Shown one piece after another: positions 36,943 to 46,266 of a stretch of 57,682 nucleotides of DNA. The DNA is taken from positions 18,180 to 75,861 of the forward strand of contig MPSY01000001.1 of the NCBI GenBank assembly GCA_001901525.1. The letters are read 5' to 3'. The DNA comes from Methylococcales bacterium OPU3_GD_OMZ. Its GTDB lineage: Bacteria; Pseudomonadota; Gammaproteobacteria; Methylococcales; Methylomonadaceae. The translations under genes were made by a program, and so were the position numbers. The notes beneath the pieces are model-generated. The model did no database searches. It was not told the DNA's origin and was given only the letters and a program-made list of their open reading frames with translations. Numbering within the stretch: position 1 is the stretch's first letter; each line of letters begins with the position of its first letter.

Positions 36943-37592
36943 TGGATAAAGATTTACTGAGATTAGTGATAATAGGTTTGGGGTTAGTGGTCGTATTTGG
37001 TTTTTTAACGGTCGCTTATATAAAAAACAAACCCTCACGGAGTCGCCATTTATTCAATAAAGGCGATAGAGGGCTAGGGTCAATTGATGACTCACTTGTG
37101 ATTAATACGGAACATGATGCGTTTGATATTGTTCCGATTGATGTTGTAGATCAGCCAAGTGATGAGTGGGGCGATGAACGTAACGAAAATGAGAATATTG
37201 GAGCGCCGGCATTTATTCAATTGAGTGTTGTGGCCAGCTCAGAACAAGGCTTTAACGGGTTTTCTTTGCAAAAAGAATTTGAAGTTTTAGGCTTGATTTA
37301 TACCGATTTACAGATTTTTCAAAGTATTAGTCCCAAGAATGAAGTTCGCTTTAGTATCGCTTGTCTTGTTGAGCCGGGTGTTTTTCCTATAGATGAGATG
37401 GCTGAGTTTTTTTGTCCGGGGGTGGTGTTCTTTATGCAACCCGATGAGGTGGATGATCCGGTTCATTGTTTTGATCAGTTGGTTGCATCAATTAATCATA
37501 TTGCTCATGTTCTTGATGGGGAAGTCAGAGATGCTGATCATGGCCTATCCAGTTCACAATCCATCCAAGCGATTCGCCGTACCTTGGGTTAG
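36942..37592 (+). CDS. zipA: Cell division protein ZipA
   Basis: ZipA tethers FtsZ to the inner membrane during septum formation. The 216-residue product has an N-terminal transmembrane anchor (about residues 8-27) and an acidic linker. Its C-terminal FtsZ-binding domain (about 90-216) includes the FQSISPKNEVRFSIACLVEPGVFP region. The linker is short compared with the E. coli protein. It begins one base into the smc stop codon. The usual smc-zipA-ligA order is not kept: no ligA gene follows. A GGTTAATAAGATG region leads to the next gene, a phosphatase. Confidence 0.85.
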   Translation: MDKDLLRLVIIGLGLVVVFGFLTVAYIKNKPSRSRHLFNKGDRGLGSIDDSLVINTEHDAFDIVPIDVVDQPSDEWGDERNENENIGAPAFIQLSVVASSEQGFNGFSLQKEFEVLGLIYTDLQIFQSISPKNEVRFSIACLVEPGVFPIDEMAEFFCPGVVFFMQPDEVDDPVHCFDQLVASINHIAHVLDGEVRDADHGLSSSQSIQAIRRTLG

Positions 37593-37718
37593 CGTTAATA
37601 CTGTGTTTACAGTAGCTACATTAAAATATTGTTGATGGCTTCTGGGTTGTTTTTGAGTTTGGTTCGTGGCGATAATTATCCGTAAAAGGTTTGATAGGTT
37701 TGATGCAAGGTTAATAAG

Positions 37719-38201
37719 ATGAAGATTAAAGTTTTATTTGTTTGTATGGGTAATATCTGTCGTTCGCCGACAGCAGAAGGTGTGTTTAAAAAAACAATTT
37801 CAACCTATGGTTTAGCGCATTGTTTTACCGTCGCTTCAGCGGGAACGCATGCCTATCATGTCGGCGATGCACCCGACTTTCGAGCCCAGCAGGCGGCTAT
37901 GCGCCGAGAGGTCGATTTATCGCAGCAGCGAGCACGAAAATTTATCCGAGGTGACTTTGAGGATTTTGATTATATTCTGGCTATGGATCAGGATAATTTC
38001 GAGATTCTGAGCGCTGCCTGCCCGGTGGATTATCAGTCTAAAATACACTATTTCTTAGATTTTGCGCCTGAATTAAATACTCGTGAAGTTCCTGACCCTT
38101 ATTATGGTGGGCAGTTTGGTTTTGAGAAGGTTTTAGACTTAGTGGAGGCCGCGTCAGAGGCCTTTCTTGCTACACTCAAAGCACAAAAGGTATTGGCATG
38201 A
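37719..38201 (+). CDS. Low-molecular-weight protein-tyrosine phosphatase
   Basis: The 160-residue enzyme has the signature CMGNICRSPTA near the N-terminus (Cys9, Arg15), which forms the phosphocysteine intermediate, and the catalytic acid in VPDPYYGG (Asp). It hydrolyses phosphotyrosine on proteins; some relatives act on tyrosine kinases of capsule synthesis, but no exopolysaccharide genes are nearby. The overlap with the following Dabb-like gene (GCATGAAG, four bases) suggests a joint transcript. The 126-base gap before it separates it from zipA. Confidence 0.93.
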   Translation: MKIKVLFVCMGNICRSPTAEGVFKKTISTYGLAHCFTVASAGTHAYHVGDAPDFRAQQAAMRREVDLSQQRARKFIRGDFEDFDYILAMDQDNFEILSAACPVDYQSKIHYFLDFAPELNTREVPDPYYGGQFGFEKVLDLVEAASEAFLATLKAQKVLA

Positions 38202-38593
38202 AGCGGGAGGGGCGTTATGTGCTTTGTGCTTTGATCCTCACGGCTTGTTTTTCTTCAAGTGTTGTTTGCTCAAGTGAGCGTGATAAAAAAATCACCCATG
38301 TGATTATCGTTTGGTTAAACAAGTCCGGTGATGCCGTGCAGCGACAAAAATTTCTAGATGTTAGCCGGAAACTTAATAATAGCCCGGGTATTATTAACAG
38401 GCATGTTGGTGTTGTTAAACGTGATGGTGGGCATGCGGTGGATACGAGTTATGATGTAGCCGTTTCTGTCACGCTAGAAAATCAACAGGCAATGGATGCT
38501 TATATGAATTCGCCGCTGCATCAACAGGTCATCAAGAAACAGTTACTGCCGATCGTGCGGAAGATGATTACTTATAATTTCAGTAGCCAATAA
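38198..38593 (+). CDS. Dabb (stress-responsive alpha/beta barrel)-like lipoprotein
   Basis: This 131-residue protein has an N-terminal export signal with LTAC (Cys17), consistent with a lipoprotein. A dimeric alpha-beta barrel domain follows: HVIIVWLNKSGDA, PGIINRHVGVV and YDVAVSVTLENQQAMDAYMNSPLHQQ are typical of the Dabb family. Such domains dimerise and bind small ligands, but this family has no single known function. It overlaps the phosphatase stop by 4 bases and is followed 6 bases later by the hydrolase gene, so the three probably share an operon. Confidence 0.75.
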   Translation: MKREGRYVLCALILTACFSSSVVCSSERDKKITHVIIVWLNKSGDAVQRQKFLDVSRKLNNSPGIINRHVGVVKRDGGHAVDTSYDVAVSVTLENQQAMDAYMNSPLHQQVIKKQLLPIVRKMITYNFSSQ

Positions 38594-38599
38594 TCGGTT

Positions 38600-39319
38600 A
38601 TGGCGATAACAACGACAACGATAGACTATTACGACAATGAGACCCTTTTGGAGGGTTTTTTTGCTTATGACCCTGCATTCCAGGGGTGTCGGCCGATTGT
38701 TATGATTGCTCACGCCTGGGGCGGGCGCGACAATTTTGTAGAAGAAAAAGCGCGGCGTCTGGCAAAAATGGGTTACATCGGTTTTGCGTTAGATATGTAT
38801 GGGAAGGGCGTTTTAGGGAGTGGCCCGGATGATAATGCCCAATTAATGCAGCCTTTTATTGAGAGTCGAGCCTTGTTACAACGGCGAATCTGTGCTGCAT
38901 TGAATACAGTGAGCCTTGTGCCTTTTGCAGATAAAAATAAGATTGCTGCAATTGGTTTTTGTTTTGGTGGTTTATGTGTTTTGGATTTAGCGCGAACAGG
39001 TGCTCAAATACAAGGGGTTATTAGTTTTCACGGTTTGCTGATGCCGGCTGATAATATACCGCAACCTGAAATAAGTGCCAAAATATTGGTTTTACATGGC
39101 CATGATGACCCTATGGTTCCAGCGGATCAGGTGCTCGGGTTACAACGAGAGTTAACCCGATCAGGTGCTGACTGGCAGTTTCATCATTATGGAAAAACGA
39201 TGCATGCATTTACGAATCCTTTAGCGAATGACCCAGATTTTGGTACGGTTTTTAACCGCACTGCAGATAATCGCTCTTGGCTATCGATGCAGCATTTTTT
39301 GGATGAGTTATTTATTTAA
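38600..39319 (+). CDS. Dienelactone hydrolase family protein
   Basis: The 239-residue alpha/beta hydrolase has the nucleophile elbow GFCFGG (Cys rather than Ser), the acid in LHGHDDPMVP and the base histidine in KTMHAFTNP. These are the three residues of the dienelactone hydrolase triad. The start ATGGCGATAAC sits 6 bases after the preceding gene. No aromatic-degradation genes are nearby, so a general hydrolase on a lactone or ester is more likely than a pathway enzyme. The substrate is unknown. Confidence 0.88.
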   Translation: MAITTTTIDYYDNETLLEGFFAYDPAFQGCRPIVMIAHAWGGRDNFVEEKARRLAKMGYIGFALDMYGKGVLGSGPDDNAQLMQPFIESRALLQRRICAALNTVSLVPFADKNKIAAIGFCFGGLCVLDLARTGAQIQGVISFHGLLMPADNIPQPEISAKILVLHGHDDPMVPADQVLGLQRELTRSGADWQFHHYGKTMHAFTNPLANDPDFGTVFNRTADNRSWLSMQHFLDELFI

Positions 39320-39335
39320 AAGTCTCTGGTATAGG

Positions 39336-39364
39336 TTCATAAAAAAGCCAGTTTTTGTTATAAT
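39336..39364 (+). promoter_or_regulatory. Candidate gyrA promoter
   Basis: A perfect TATAAT (39359-39364) lies 17 bases downstream of TTCATA (39336-39341, 4 of 6 matching). A transcript from about 39371 would have a leader of about 120 bases before gyrA. Confidence 0.55.
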
Positions 39365-39380
39365 ATTCAAAATTTCCTAC

Positions 39381-39480
39381 CTATGCTAAGTGCCCGTAAG
39401 GGATATCTGGCGTAGTCTACTTTTCCATGATTTTTACAAGTCATGCCGGTTTAGTGTGTTGCTAACCCGGCATTTCTTTT
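39381..39480 (+). ncRNA. Structured gyrA leader ending in a terminator-like hairpin
   Basis: Within the leader, CTATGC (39381-39386) can pair with GCGTAG (39410-39415) around a CCCGTAAGGG hairpin. A second hairpin follows: the arms 39443-39454 and 39462-39473 pair with one mismatch, a 7-base loop, then TTTCTTTT. The second hairpin has the form of an intrinsic terminator 14-20 bases before the gyrA start, so it could attenuate gyrA or release a small RNA. This is inferred from sequence. Confidence 0.5.
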
Positions 39481-39493
39481 ATGAATAAATAAT

Positions 39494-42064
39494 ATGTCTG
39501 AATTTGCTAAAGAAATAGTACCGGTCAATCTAGAAGATGAGATGAAGCAGTCTTATCTGGATTATGCAATGAGCGTTATTGTGGGCCGAGCGTTACCTGA
39601 TGTGAGAGATGGTCTTAAACCGGTTCATCGCAGAGTATTATATGCGATGCGTGAGTTGGGGACTGACTGGAATAAACCCTATAAAAAGTCAGCCCGGGTG
39701 GTTGGTGATGTGATCGGTAAATACCATCCCCACGGTGACTCAGCGGTCTACGATACTATTGTTAGGATGGCGCAACCTTTTGCAATGCGTTATTTGATGG
39801 TCGATGGGCAAGGGAACTTTGGTTCGGTCGATGGAGACTCGCCTGCGGCGATGCGTTATACCGAAGTCAGAATGGCTAAGATTGCTCATGAGCTACTGGC
39901 TGATTTAGATAAAGAGACGGTTGACTTTATTCTCAATTATGACGAGTCAGAAAGTGAACCCGCTGTTTTGCCGACAAAAGTGCCGACTTTACTCATTAAT
40001 GGTTCAACAGGCATTGCCGTGGGGATGGCCACGAATATCCCACCGCATAATTTAGGCGAGGTTATTAATGCTTGTCTAGCGCTTATAGAGAATCCAGATC
40101 TTGACGCTATGGACTTAATGGCTCATGTCCCAGGACCTGATTTTCCAACCGCAGCGATGATTAATGGCGCGCAAGGAATACGTGATGCGTATTTAACCGG
40201 AAGAGGTAAGATTTATTTGAGGGCCAGAGCCAGTTTCGAAGAGATTGGTGATAGTGGCAAGTATGCAATTGTTGTGACCGAATTACCCTATCAAGTTAAT
40301 AAAGCGAGATTGCTGGAAAAAATAGCATTCTTAGTTAAAGAAGGGAAGTTAGAAGGCATAACGGCTTTGCGCGATGAGTCTGATAAAGATGGTATGCGCA
40401 TGGTGATTGAGTTACGCCGTGGTGAAGTGCCGGCTGTTATTTTAAATAATTTGTATCAAAACACCCAGTTGCAGGCCGTTTTTGGCATCAACATGGTGGC
40501 GTTGATTAATGGTCGGCCTAAGTGCATGAATTTAAAAGAGGTTTTGGCCGCCTTTATTGACCATCGCCGCGAAGTTGTTACCCGAAGAACCATTTATAAT
40601 TTAAGGAAAGCACGGGAGCGGGCTCATCTGCTTGAAGGCCTTGCTGTGGCCATGGCTAATATCGATGAAATGATTGCCTTGATTAAGGCCGCTAAGAATC
40701 CGGCTGAAGCGAAAGTGGGCTTGTTGGCTCAAACGTGGGCATCTGGCATTGTTTCTACCTTGCTTGAAAGCGCTGATGCTGCTCGTTCAAGACCTGACGG
40801 GTTGCCAGAAGAATTTGGGATTCACGGTCAACAGTACCGTCTTTCTGCAGAACAAGCACAGGCTATTCTAAATCTCCAGCTACATCGCCTGACAGGTCTT
40901 GAGCAAGAGAAAATCGTTACGGAATATCAAAGCTTATTGGAACAAATCGATGATTATTTGGGTATTTTATCCAGTAGTCAGCGGTTAATGACCGTTATAC
41001 GGGAAGAACTCGAAAGCATTAAAGAGCAATTTTCGGATGAACGCCGGACTGAGATTCTTCAAGAGCATCTTAATTTGTCAGCTGAGGACCTTATTACGGA
41101 AGAAGATGTTGTTGTGACCGTATCGCATGAAGGCTATGTGAAATCGCAATCTCTGGAAACTTATAAATCACAGCGACGAGGTGGGCGCGGTAAATCTGCC
41201 ACTAAAACTAAAGATGCTGACTTTATTGATCAGATTATTGTTACTAATACCCATGACATTATTTTATGTTTTTCCAGTGCCGGTAAAGTTTATTGGTTGA
41301 AGACGTATCAATTGCCGTCTGCAAGTAGAAATTCAAGGGGCAAACCCTTTGTTAATTTGTTTAATCTGGATAAAAATGAACGGATTAATGCTATTTTGCC
41401 AGTTCGTGAATATACAGAAAATCAATATATATTTATGGCAACCGCACAAGGGACAGTTAAGAAAACGCCATTAATTGAGTTTAAGCGGCAGCGTGCCAGC
41501 GGTAAAATTGCGATCGACCTGAAAGAAAATGATCGTTTGGTGGGGGTCGCGATTACTGATGGTGAACAAGATGTTCTTTTATTTAGTAGTGCCGGTAAAT
41601 CAGTTTGTTTTAATGAAACAGATGTCCGTTCTATGGGTAGAACGGCAGCGGGTGTTAGGGGTATCCGGTTAGCGCAAGACCAGCAGGTTATTTCGTTAAT
41701 TATAGCCACCGGAGGAACGGTGTTGAGTATCACTGAAAATGGTTTTGGTAAGCGTACACGATTATCTGATTTCCCTTGCCACAAACGCGGTGGCCAGGGC
41801 GTTATTGCTATTCAAACTACAGAGCGTAATGGCGATGTTGTGGGAGCTGTTTTGGTTTCAGATGATGATGAAATTATGTTGATTACCGATGCAGGCACAC
41901 TGGTGAGAACACGGATTAATGAAATCACGGTAGTGGGCAGAAATACGCAAGGTGTCACTATCATTAAATTAGGTAAGAATGAACGAGTAGTTGGGGTAGA
42001 CCGAATTGCGGGATTGCCTGATGACATTTCAGAAGAAAGACATGATAAAGGAGAAGAATTTTAA
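39494..42064 (+). CDS. gyrA: DNA gyrase subunit A
   Basis: GyrA breaks and rejoins DNA during supercoiling. The 856-residue subunit keeps E. coli numbering at its N-terminus: Tyr122 is the catalytic tyrosine in MRYTE. The quinolone-resistance region has Ser83 and Asp87 in [13 protein letters not shown], the residues of susceptible strains. A GyrA box-like QRRGGRGK segment is at about residue 555-562, followed by the C-terminal beta-pinwheel blades. No ribosome-binding site is evident before the ATG. The last base overlaps the serC start codon, coupling it to the aromatic operon. Confidence 0.97.
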   Translation: MSEFAKEIVPVNLEDEMKQSYLDYAMSVIVGRALPDVRDGLKPVHRRVLYAMRELGTDWNKPYKKSARVVGDVIGKYHPHGDSAVYDTIVRMAQPFAMRYLMVDGQGNFGSVDGDSPAAMRYTEVRMAKIAHELLADLDKETVDFILNYDESESEPAVLPTKVPTLLINGSTGIAVGMATNIPPHNLGEVINACLALIENPDLDAMDLMAHVPGPDFPTAAMINGAQGIRDAYLTGRGKIYLRARASFEEIGDSGKYAIVVTELPYQVNKARLLEKIAFLVKEGKLEGITALRDESDKDGMRMVIELRRGEVPAVILNNLYQNTQLQAVFGINMVALINGRPKCMNLKEVLAAFIDHRREVVTRRTIYNLRKARERAHLLEGLAVAMANIDEMIALIKAAKNPAEAKVGLLAQTWASGIVSTLLESADAARSRPDGLPEEFGIHGQQYRLSAEQAQAILNLQLHRLTGLEQEKIVTEYQSLLEQIDDYLGILSSSQRLMTVIREELESIKEQFSDERRTEILQEHLNLSAEDLITEEDVVVTVSHEGYVKSQSLETYKSQRRGGRGKSATKTKDADFIDQIIVTNTHDIILCFSSAGKVYWLKTYQLPSASRNSRGKPFVNLFNLDKNERINAILPVREYTENQYIFMATAQGTVKKTPLIEFKRQRASGKIAIDLKENDRLVGVAITDGEQDVLLFSSAGKSVCFNETDVRSMGRTAAGVRGIRLAQDQQVISLIIATGGTVLSITENGFGKRTRLSDFPCHKRGGQGVIAIQTTERNGDVVGAVLVSDDDEIMLITDAGTLVRTRINEITVVGRNTQGVTIIKLGKNERVVGVDRIAGLPDDISEERHDKGEEF

Positions 42065-43140
42065 TGAGCAGAGTGTTAAATTTTAGTGCAGGACCGTCGA
42101 TGCTGCCAGAGGTTGTTTTAAATCGAGCCAAAGATGAATTGCTCAATTGGCAAAATAGTGGTCAATCCGTTATGGAGATGAGTCATCGTGGTAAGTCTTT
42201 TTTATCGATTGCACAAAAACTTGAGTCCTCACTCAGGTCAGTTATGGGTATTCCTGACAACTATAAAGTGTTATTTTTGCAAGGAGGGGCGACGGCACAG
42301 TTTGCAATGATTCCGATGAACTTATTACAAGGTAAACAGACTGCGTGTTATATCAATTCAGGAGCATGGTCAAAAAAAGCTATTAGTGAGGCTAAAAAAT
42401 ATTGTGAGGTAACGGTTTCAGCCAGTGGTGAAGACGGTGGCTATTCTACTGTCCCAGCTGTTGAGCAATGGCAGCTTGATGATCAAGCCGCTTATTTACA
42501 CTACACCAGTAACGAAACTATTAACGGTGTTGAATTCTCCTTTATTCCAGAAGTAGGGTTGCCGTTAGTGGCGGATATGTCGTCTAATATTCTTTCGCGG
42601 GTCTTGGATGTTAATAAGTTTGGATTGATTTACGCCGGTTCTCAGAAAAACATGGGCCCTGCAGGGGTCACTGTAGTTATCGTTCGAGATGATTTGTTGG
42701 CAGCGCAAAACCCAGCACTTCCATCGGTTTTTAGTTATGCACAACAAGCAGCCAGTGATTCAATGTTAAATACGCCAGCTACTTATAACTGGTACTTATT
42801 AAGCCTAATGTTGGATTGGCTTGAGGATTTAGGCGGCGTGAGTGCGATCGAGAAGATTAATATTAGTAAGTCTGACAAGTTATATCAGGCGATTGATGAT
42901 TCTGCATTATATGAAAATAATATTGACGTGGGCTATCGTTCTAGAATGAATGTCCCCTTTGTTTTATCGAACCCTGACTTATTGCCAGAGTTTTTGCTTA
43001 AAGCCAGTGATAACGGGATGGTAGAATTAAAAGGTCATCGCTCTGTCGGCGGTGTTCGTGCCAGCATATATAATGCAATGCCTGAGAAAGGTGTGGATAA
43101 ATTAATACAGTTTATGAAAGAATTTGAGCGAACTCACTAG
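42064..43140 (+). CDS. serC: Phosphoserine aminotransferase
   Basis: SerC makes phosphoserine from phosphohydroxypyruvate in serine synthesis and also acts in pyridoxal phosphate synthesis. The 358-residue PLP enzyme starts RVLNFSAGPSMLPE, typical of the family. The Schiff-base lysine lies in YAGSQKNMGPAGVTV (about residue 197), and the GHRSVGGVRASIYNA region near the C-terminus binds the phosphate group. It overlaps the gyrA stop by one base. pheA follows after 16 bases. Confidence 0.97.
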   Translation: MSRVLNFSAGPSMLPEVVLNRAKDELLNWQNSGQSVMEMSHRGKSFLSIAQKLESSLRSVMGIPDNYKVLFLQGGATAQFAMIPMNLLQGKQTACYINSGAWSKKAISEAKKYCEVTVSASGEDGGYSTVPAVEQWQLDDQAAYLHYTSNETINGVEFSFIPEVGLPLVADMSSNILSRVLDVNKFGLIYAGSQKNMGPAGVTVVIVRDDLLAAQNPALPSVFSYAQQAASDSMLNTPATYNWYLLSLMLDWLEDLGGVSAIEKINISKSDKLYQAIDDSALYENNIDVGYRSRMNVPFVLSNPDLLPEFLLKASDNGMVELKGHRSVGGVRASIYNAMPEKGVDKLIQFMKEFERTH

Positions 43141-43156
43141 CCAATAGCATAATCTT

Positions 43157-44242
43157 ATGACCTCCGTCTTACCCTTAAATGAATTAAGAGTTAAAATTGA
43201 TCAGATTGATCAGAGTATTCTGGCTTTGATTAATCAGCGTGCTAAGCTAGCCATCGAGGTTGCTAAGACAAAAATGGCTGCTGGCGATGACGGCTGCTTT
43301 TATCGCCCGGACCGAGAAGCATTAGTGCTTAGACGGATCAGAGAGATTAATGAAGGTCCGCTGGATGATGAGGTTGCCATGAGTTTTTTTCGAGAGCTCA
43401 TGTCAGCTTGTCTGGCTTTGGAAAAACCCTTGGCGGTTGCGTATTTAGGGCCGGAGGGAACGTTTACCCAGCAAGCTGCAGTGAAGCATTTCGGTCAAGG
43501 TGCGCAGTGTGTTGCCGTCTCATCAATTAATGATATTTTTTGGTCTGTAGAAAATAAGCATTGTCAATTTGGTGTGGTCCCAGTTGAAAATTCTACAGGG
43601 GGGGTAATTACGCATACCTTAGATCGATTTGCTAAATCTGAATTAAGTATTTGTGGTGAGGTTGAGATACGGGTTAACCAAAACTTAATGACTCGGGAAG
43701 ATAATTTGGAGGCAATTTCAACGGTCTTCTCACATGAGCAGTCGTTAGCACAATGTCAGAAATGGCTGAATGATCATTTGCCCGGTGTAGTACAGCAGTC
43801 AGTGAGCAGTAATGCGGAAGCAGCAAAATTAGCAGCGGAGCAAGCAGGTAGTGCTGCGATTGCCCCGGTGGTTGCAGCAGAACTGTATGGGTTGAATATC
43901 TTACACCGTAATATCGAAGACGAAACAGAGAATATCACGCGATTTTTGATTATTGGTGAGCAAACGGCTTCTAAAACCGGCGATGACAAGACAACCTTGT
44001 TGCTTTCAACGGGTAATCAATCGGGTGCTTTACATAAGATCTTACAACCGTTTGCAAAATATAATATCAGTATGACGCGCATTGAATCGCGTCCTTCGCG
44101 CCAAGGCCTTTGGGAATATGTTTTTTTTATTGATATTGAAGGGCATATTGAAAATGAAAAGGTCTCTCAGGCATTGAGTGAATTGGAAGGGTCAGTCAAT
44201 AAGTTGACCATCTTAGGGTCTTATCCTAAAGCTGTCATTTAA
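43157..44242 (+). CDS. pheA: Chorismate mutase/prephenate dehydratase (P-protein)
   Basis: The bifunctional enzyme makes prephenate from chorismate and then phenylpyruvate for phenylalanine. The 361 residues contain an AroQ chorismate mutase helix domain (about 1-88; LRVKIDQIDQSILALINQRAKLA, in part), a prephenate dehydratase domain (YLGPEGTFTQQAA, then VVPVENSTGGVI and RFLIIG), and a C-terminal ACT domain with the ESRPSRQGLWEYVFF phenylalanine-binding motif. The GSHALAEH-type feedback site is not evident by eye. It lies between serC and hisC. Confidence 0.96.
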   Translation: MTSVLPLNELRVKIDQIDQSILALINQRAKLAIEVAKTKMAAGDDGCFYRPDREALVLRRIREINEGPLDDEVAMSFFRELMSACLALEKPLAVAYLGPEGTFTQQAAVKHFGQGAQCVAVSSINDIFWSVENKHCQFGVVPVENSTGGVITHTLDRFAKSELSICGEVEIRVNQNLMTREDNLEAISTVFSHEQSLAQCQKWLNDHLPGVVQQSVSSNAEAAKLAAEQAGSAAIAPVVAAELYGLNILHRNIEDETENITRFLIIGEQTASKTGDDKTTLLLSTGNQSGALHKILQPFAKYNISMTRIESRPSRQGLWEYVFFIDIEGHIENEKVSQALSELEGSVNKLTILGSYPKAVI

Positions 44243-44251
44243 TTAAATTTC

Positions 44252-45379
44252 ATGAATTCAGAAACGAGTCAGATTTATCAGTTGGCACTGGCAGGTGTAC
44301 AGGCGTTAATACCTTATCAACCTGGAAAACCCATGGGTGAGCTTGAAAGAGAATTAGGCTTGTCCAGAATTGTTAAACTGGCCTCGAATGAAAATCCGAA
44401 GGGCCCGAGTGGGAAAGTGTTGTCGGCTGTACGTGAGGTGCTGACTGAGGCTTCTCGTTACCCCGATGGTAATGGTTTTTCTCTGAAGACGGCCTTGGCT
44501 AAAAAACTTGCGGTTGCGACAGCCCAAATTACCTTGGGTAATGGTTCTAATGATGTGTTGGAGATTATTGCCCGAACATTTATATCAGAGCAGTGTGAAG
44601 TTATTTTTTCTGAATATGCGTTTGCTGTTTATCCGATTGTTACCCAAGCTGTGGGGGCACAAGCTGTCATTTCAAAAGCATCCGCAGGGGGTGAGTATCC
44701 GTGTTATGGGCATGACTTGTCTGCGATGTTAAGGTTGGTGAATAATAAAACCAAAGTAGTGTTTATTGCTAACCCTAACAATCCAACCGGTACTTTCTTA
44801 ACGACCTCACAACTGTATGGTTTTCTTACTGAGCTTCCAGAACATGTTATTTGTGTCTTAGATGAGGCGTATTTTGAGTATGTTAGTCCTGATGAACGTT
44901 CGGATTCAATTGCCTGGTTAACACTTTTCCCTAATTTAATCATTACACGTACATTTTCTAAAGCCTATGGGTTAGCAGGGATGAGAATCGGATACAGTGT
45001 CTCAAGCGCTGAAATAGCTGATTTACTTAATCGTGTTCGCCAGCCCTTTAATACTAATTTAATGGCGCTTTCAGCAGCAGAAGTTTCTTTGGCCGATAGT
45101 GAATATCTGAATGAAACTATTGCATTAAATCAACAGGGGATGGTGCAGTTAACTAACGCGTTTACAGCTTTAGGGCTTAGCTGGATTCCCTCTAAAGGTA
45201 ATTTTATTACGGTTAATTTAGGGCGTTCCGCGATGACTATTTATGAGGACTTATTGAAAGCAGGGGTCATCGTCAGGCCTATAGCCAACTATGGCTTGCC
45301 AAATTTTTTGAGAATTAGCATTGGCACGGAATCAGAAAATACGTTTTTCATTGATGCATTAATTAACGTTCTTGACTAA
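44252..45379 (+). CDS. hisC: Histidinol-phosphate/aromatic aminotransferase
   Basis: The 375-residue class I/II PLP aminotransferase has the Schiff-base lysine in TRTFSKAYGLAGMRIGY, the NPNNPTG loop and the cofactor-binding LDEAYFEY. In this cluster the gene is generally a HisC-type enzyme that can also use aromatic 2-oxo acids. Its neighbours (pheA and tyrA) suggest use in phenylalanine and tyrosine synthesis as well as histidine. It starts 10 bases after pheA and its stop overlaps the tyrA start by one base. Confidence 0.92.
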   Translation: MNSETSQIYQLALAGVQALIPYQPGKPMGELERELGLSRIVKLASNENPKGPSGKVLSAVREVLTEASRYPDGNGFSLKTALAKKLAVATAQITLGNGSNDVLEIIARTFISEQCEVIFSEYAFAVYPIVTQAVGAQAVISKASAGGEYPCYGHDLSAMLRLVNNKTKVVFIANPNNPTGTFLTTSQLYGFLTELPEHVICVLDEAYFEYVSPDERSDSIAWLTLFPNLIITRTFSKAYGLAGMRIGYSVSSAEIADLLNRVRQPFNTNLMALSAAEVSLADSEYLNETIALNQQGMVQLTNAFTALGLSWIPSKGNFITVNLGRSAMTIYEDLLKAGVIVRPIANYGLPNFLRISIGTESENTFFIDALINVLD

Positions 45380-46263
45380 TGTTTAATCATTTATCTGTTA
45401 TTGGGGTGGGTTTGATTGGAGGCTCCATCGCACGCAAAGCGCGAGAGCAGGGGTTGGCTAAAAACATTGTTGGCGTTGGTTATCAAGCGCAGGCGTTAAA
45501 TTTACAGCGTGCTGAAACGTTAGGGGTTGTTGATCAGGTTAGTTATTTTGGTGAAACAGCCGAAGCGGTATTGGCGCAATCAGATTGCGTCATCATTGCT
45601 GTTCCAGTGGGTTCTGTAGATAAAATATTTCTAGAATTAAAGAAGACCTGGAATCCTAATGCGGTGTACTCAGATGTTGGGAGTACTAAAGGTAGCGTGG
45701 TTCAATCCGCAAGGGATGTTTTTGGAGTGGTTCCTGATAATTTTGTACCGGTTCATCCGATTGCAGGTGCAGAAAACAGCGGTGTAAATGCAGCTCAACT
45801 TGATTTATTTACCGGTAAGCGCGTCATTATTACCCCGACGGAAAACACCTCAGGTGAAGCCCTTTGTCAGATTCGTTTTTTTTGGGAAAAACTGGGGGCA
45901 AATGTTTCCACGATGGGTATTAGCCATCATGATGCGGTCTTAGCGGCAACCAGTCATTTGCCGCATGTTTTAGCATTTGCATTAGTTCGATTGTTGGATA
46001 AAAAAGACAGTCATGATGAGATTTTCAAATATGCTGCCGGAGGCTTTAAAGATTTTACACGCATTGCCTCGAGTGATCCTAGCATGTGGCTTGATATTTG
46101 TATGAATAACAAAGATGAGATTGTTCCTTTAATTCGTCAAATAAATGATGAATTGGAAGAAGTTGCTCAATTCTTAATAGAGGGTGATTCAGAAAGTGTT
46201 TTTAAAACATTCGCTACTGCTAAATCTGCCCGTCAACGTTTTTTAGATCAGTGTGATGAATAA
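45379..46263 (+). CDS. tyrA: Prephenate (arogenate) dehydrogenase
   Basis: TyrA oxidises prephenate or arogenate on the way to tyrosine. The 294-residue protein starts with the NAD(P)-binding GVGLIGGSIARKAREQGL. DVGSTKGSVV, HPIAGAENSGV and SHLPHVLAFAL are characteristic segments, the last carrying the catalytic-region histidines. No mutase or ACT domain is fused. It is followed after 3 bases by aroA; in Pseudomonas the two are often fused into one protein. The substrate preference cannot be settled by eye. Confidence 0.94.
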   Translation: MFNHLSVIGVGLIGGSIARKAREQGLAKNIVGVGYQAQALNLQRAETLGVVDQVSYFGETAEAVLAQSDCVIIAVPVGSVDKIFLELKKTWNPNAVYSDVGSTKGSVVQSARDVFGVVPDNFVPVHPIAGAENSGVNAAQLDLFTGKRVIITPTENTSGEALCQIRFFWEKLGANVSTMGISHHDAVLAATSHLPHVLAFALVRLLDKKDSHDEIFKYAAGGFKDFTRIASSDPSMWLDICMNNKDEIVPLIRQINDELEEVAQFLIEGDSESVFKTFATAKSARQRFLDQCDE

Positions 46264-46266
46264 AAT

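Noticed and set aside
41422..41784. 120-residue minus-strand open frame inside gyrA
   Set aside because: It lies fully inside the conserved gyrA C-terminal domain and has no recognisable domain or start signal.
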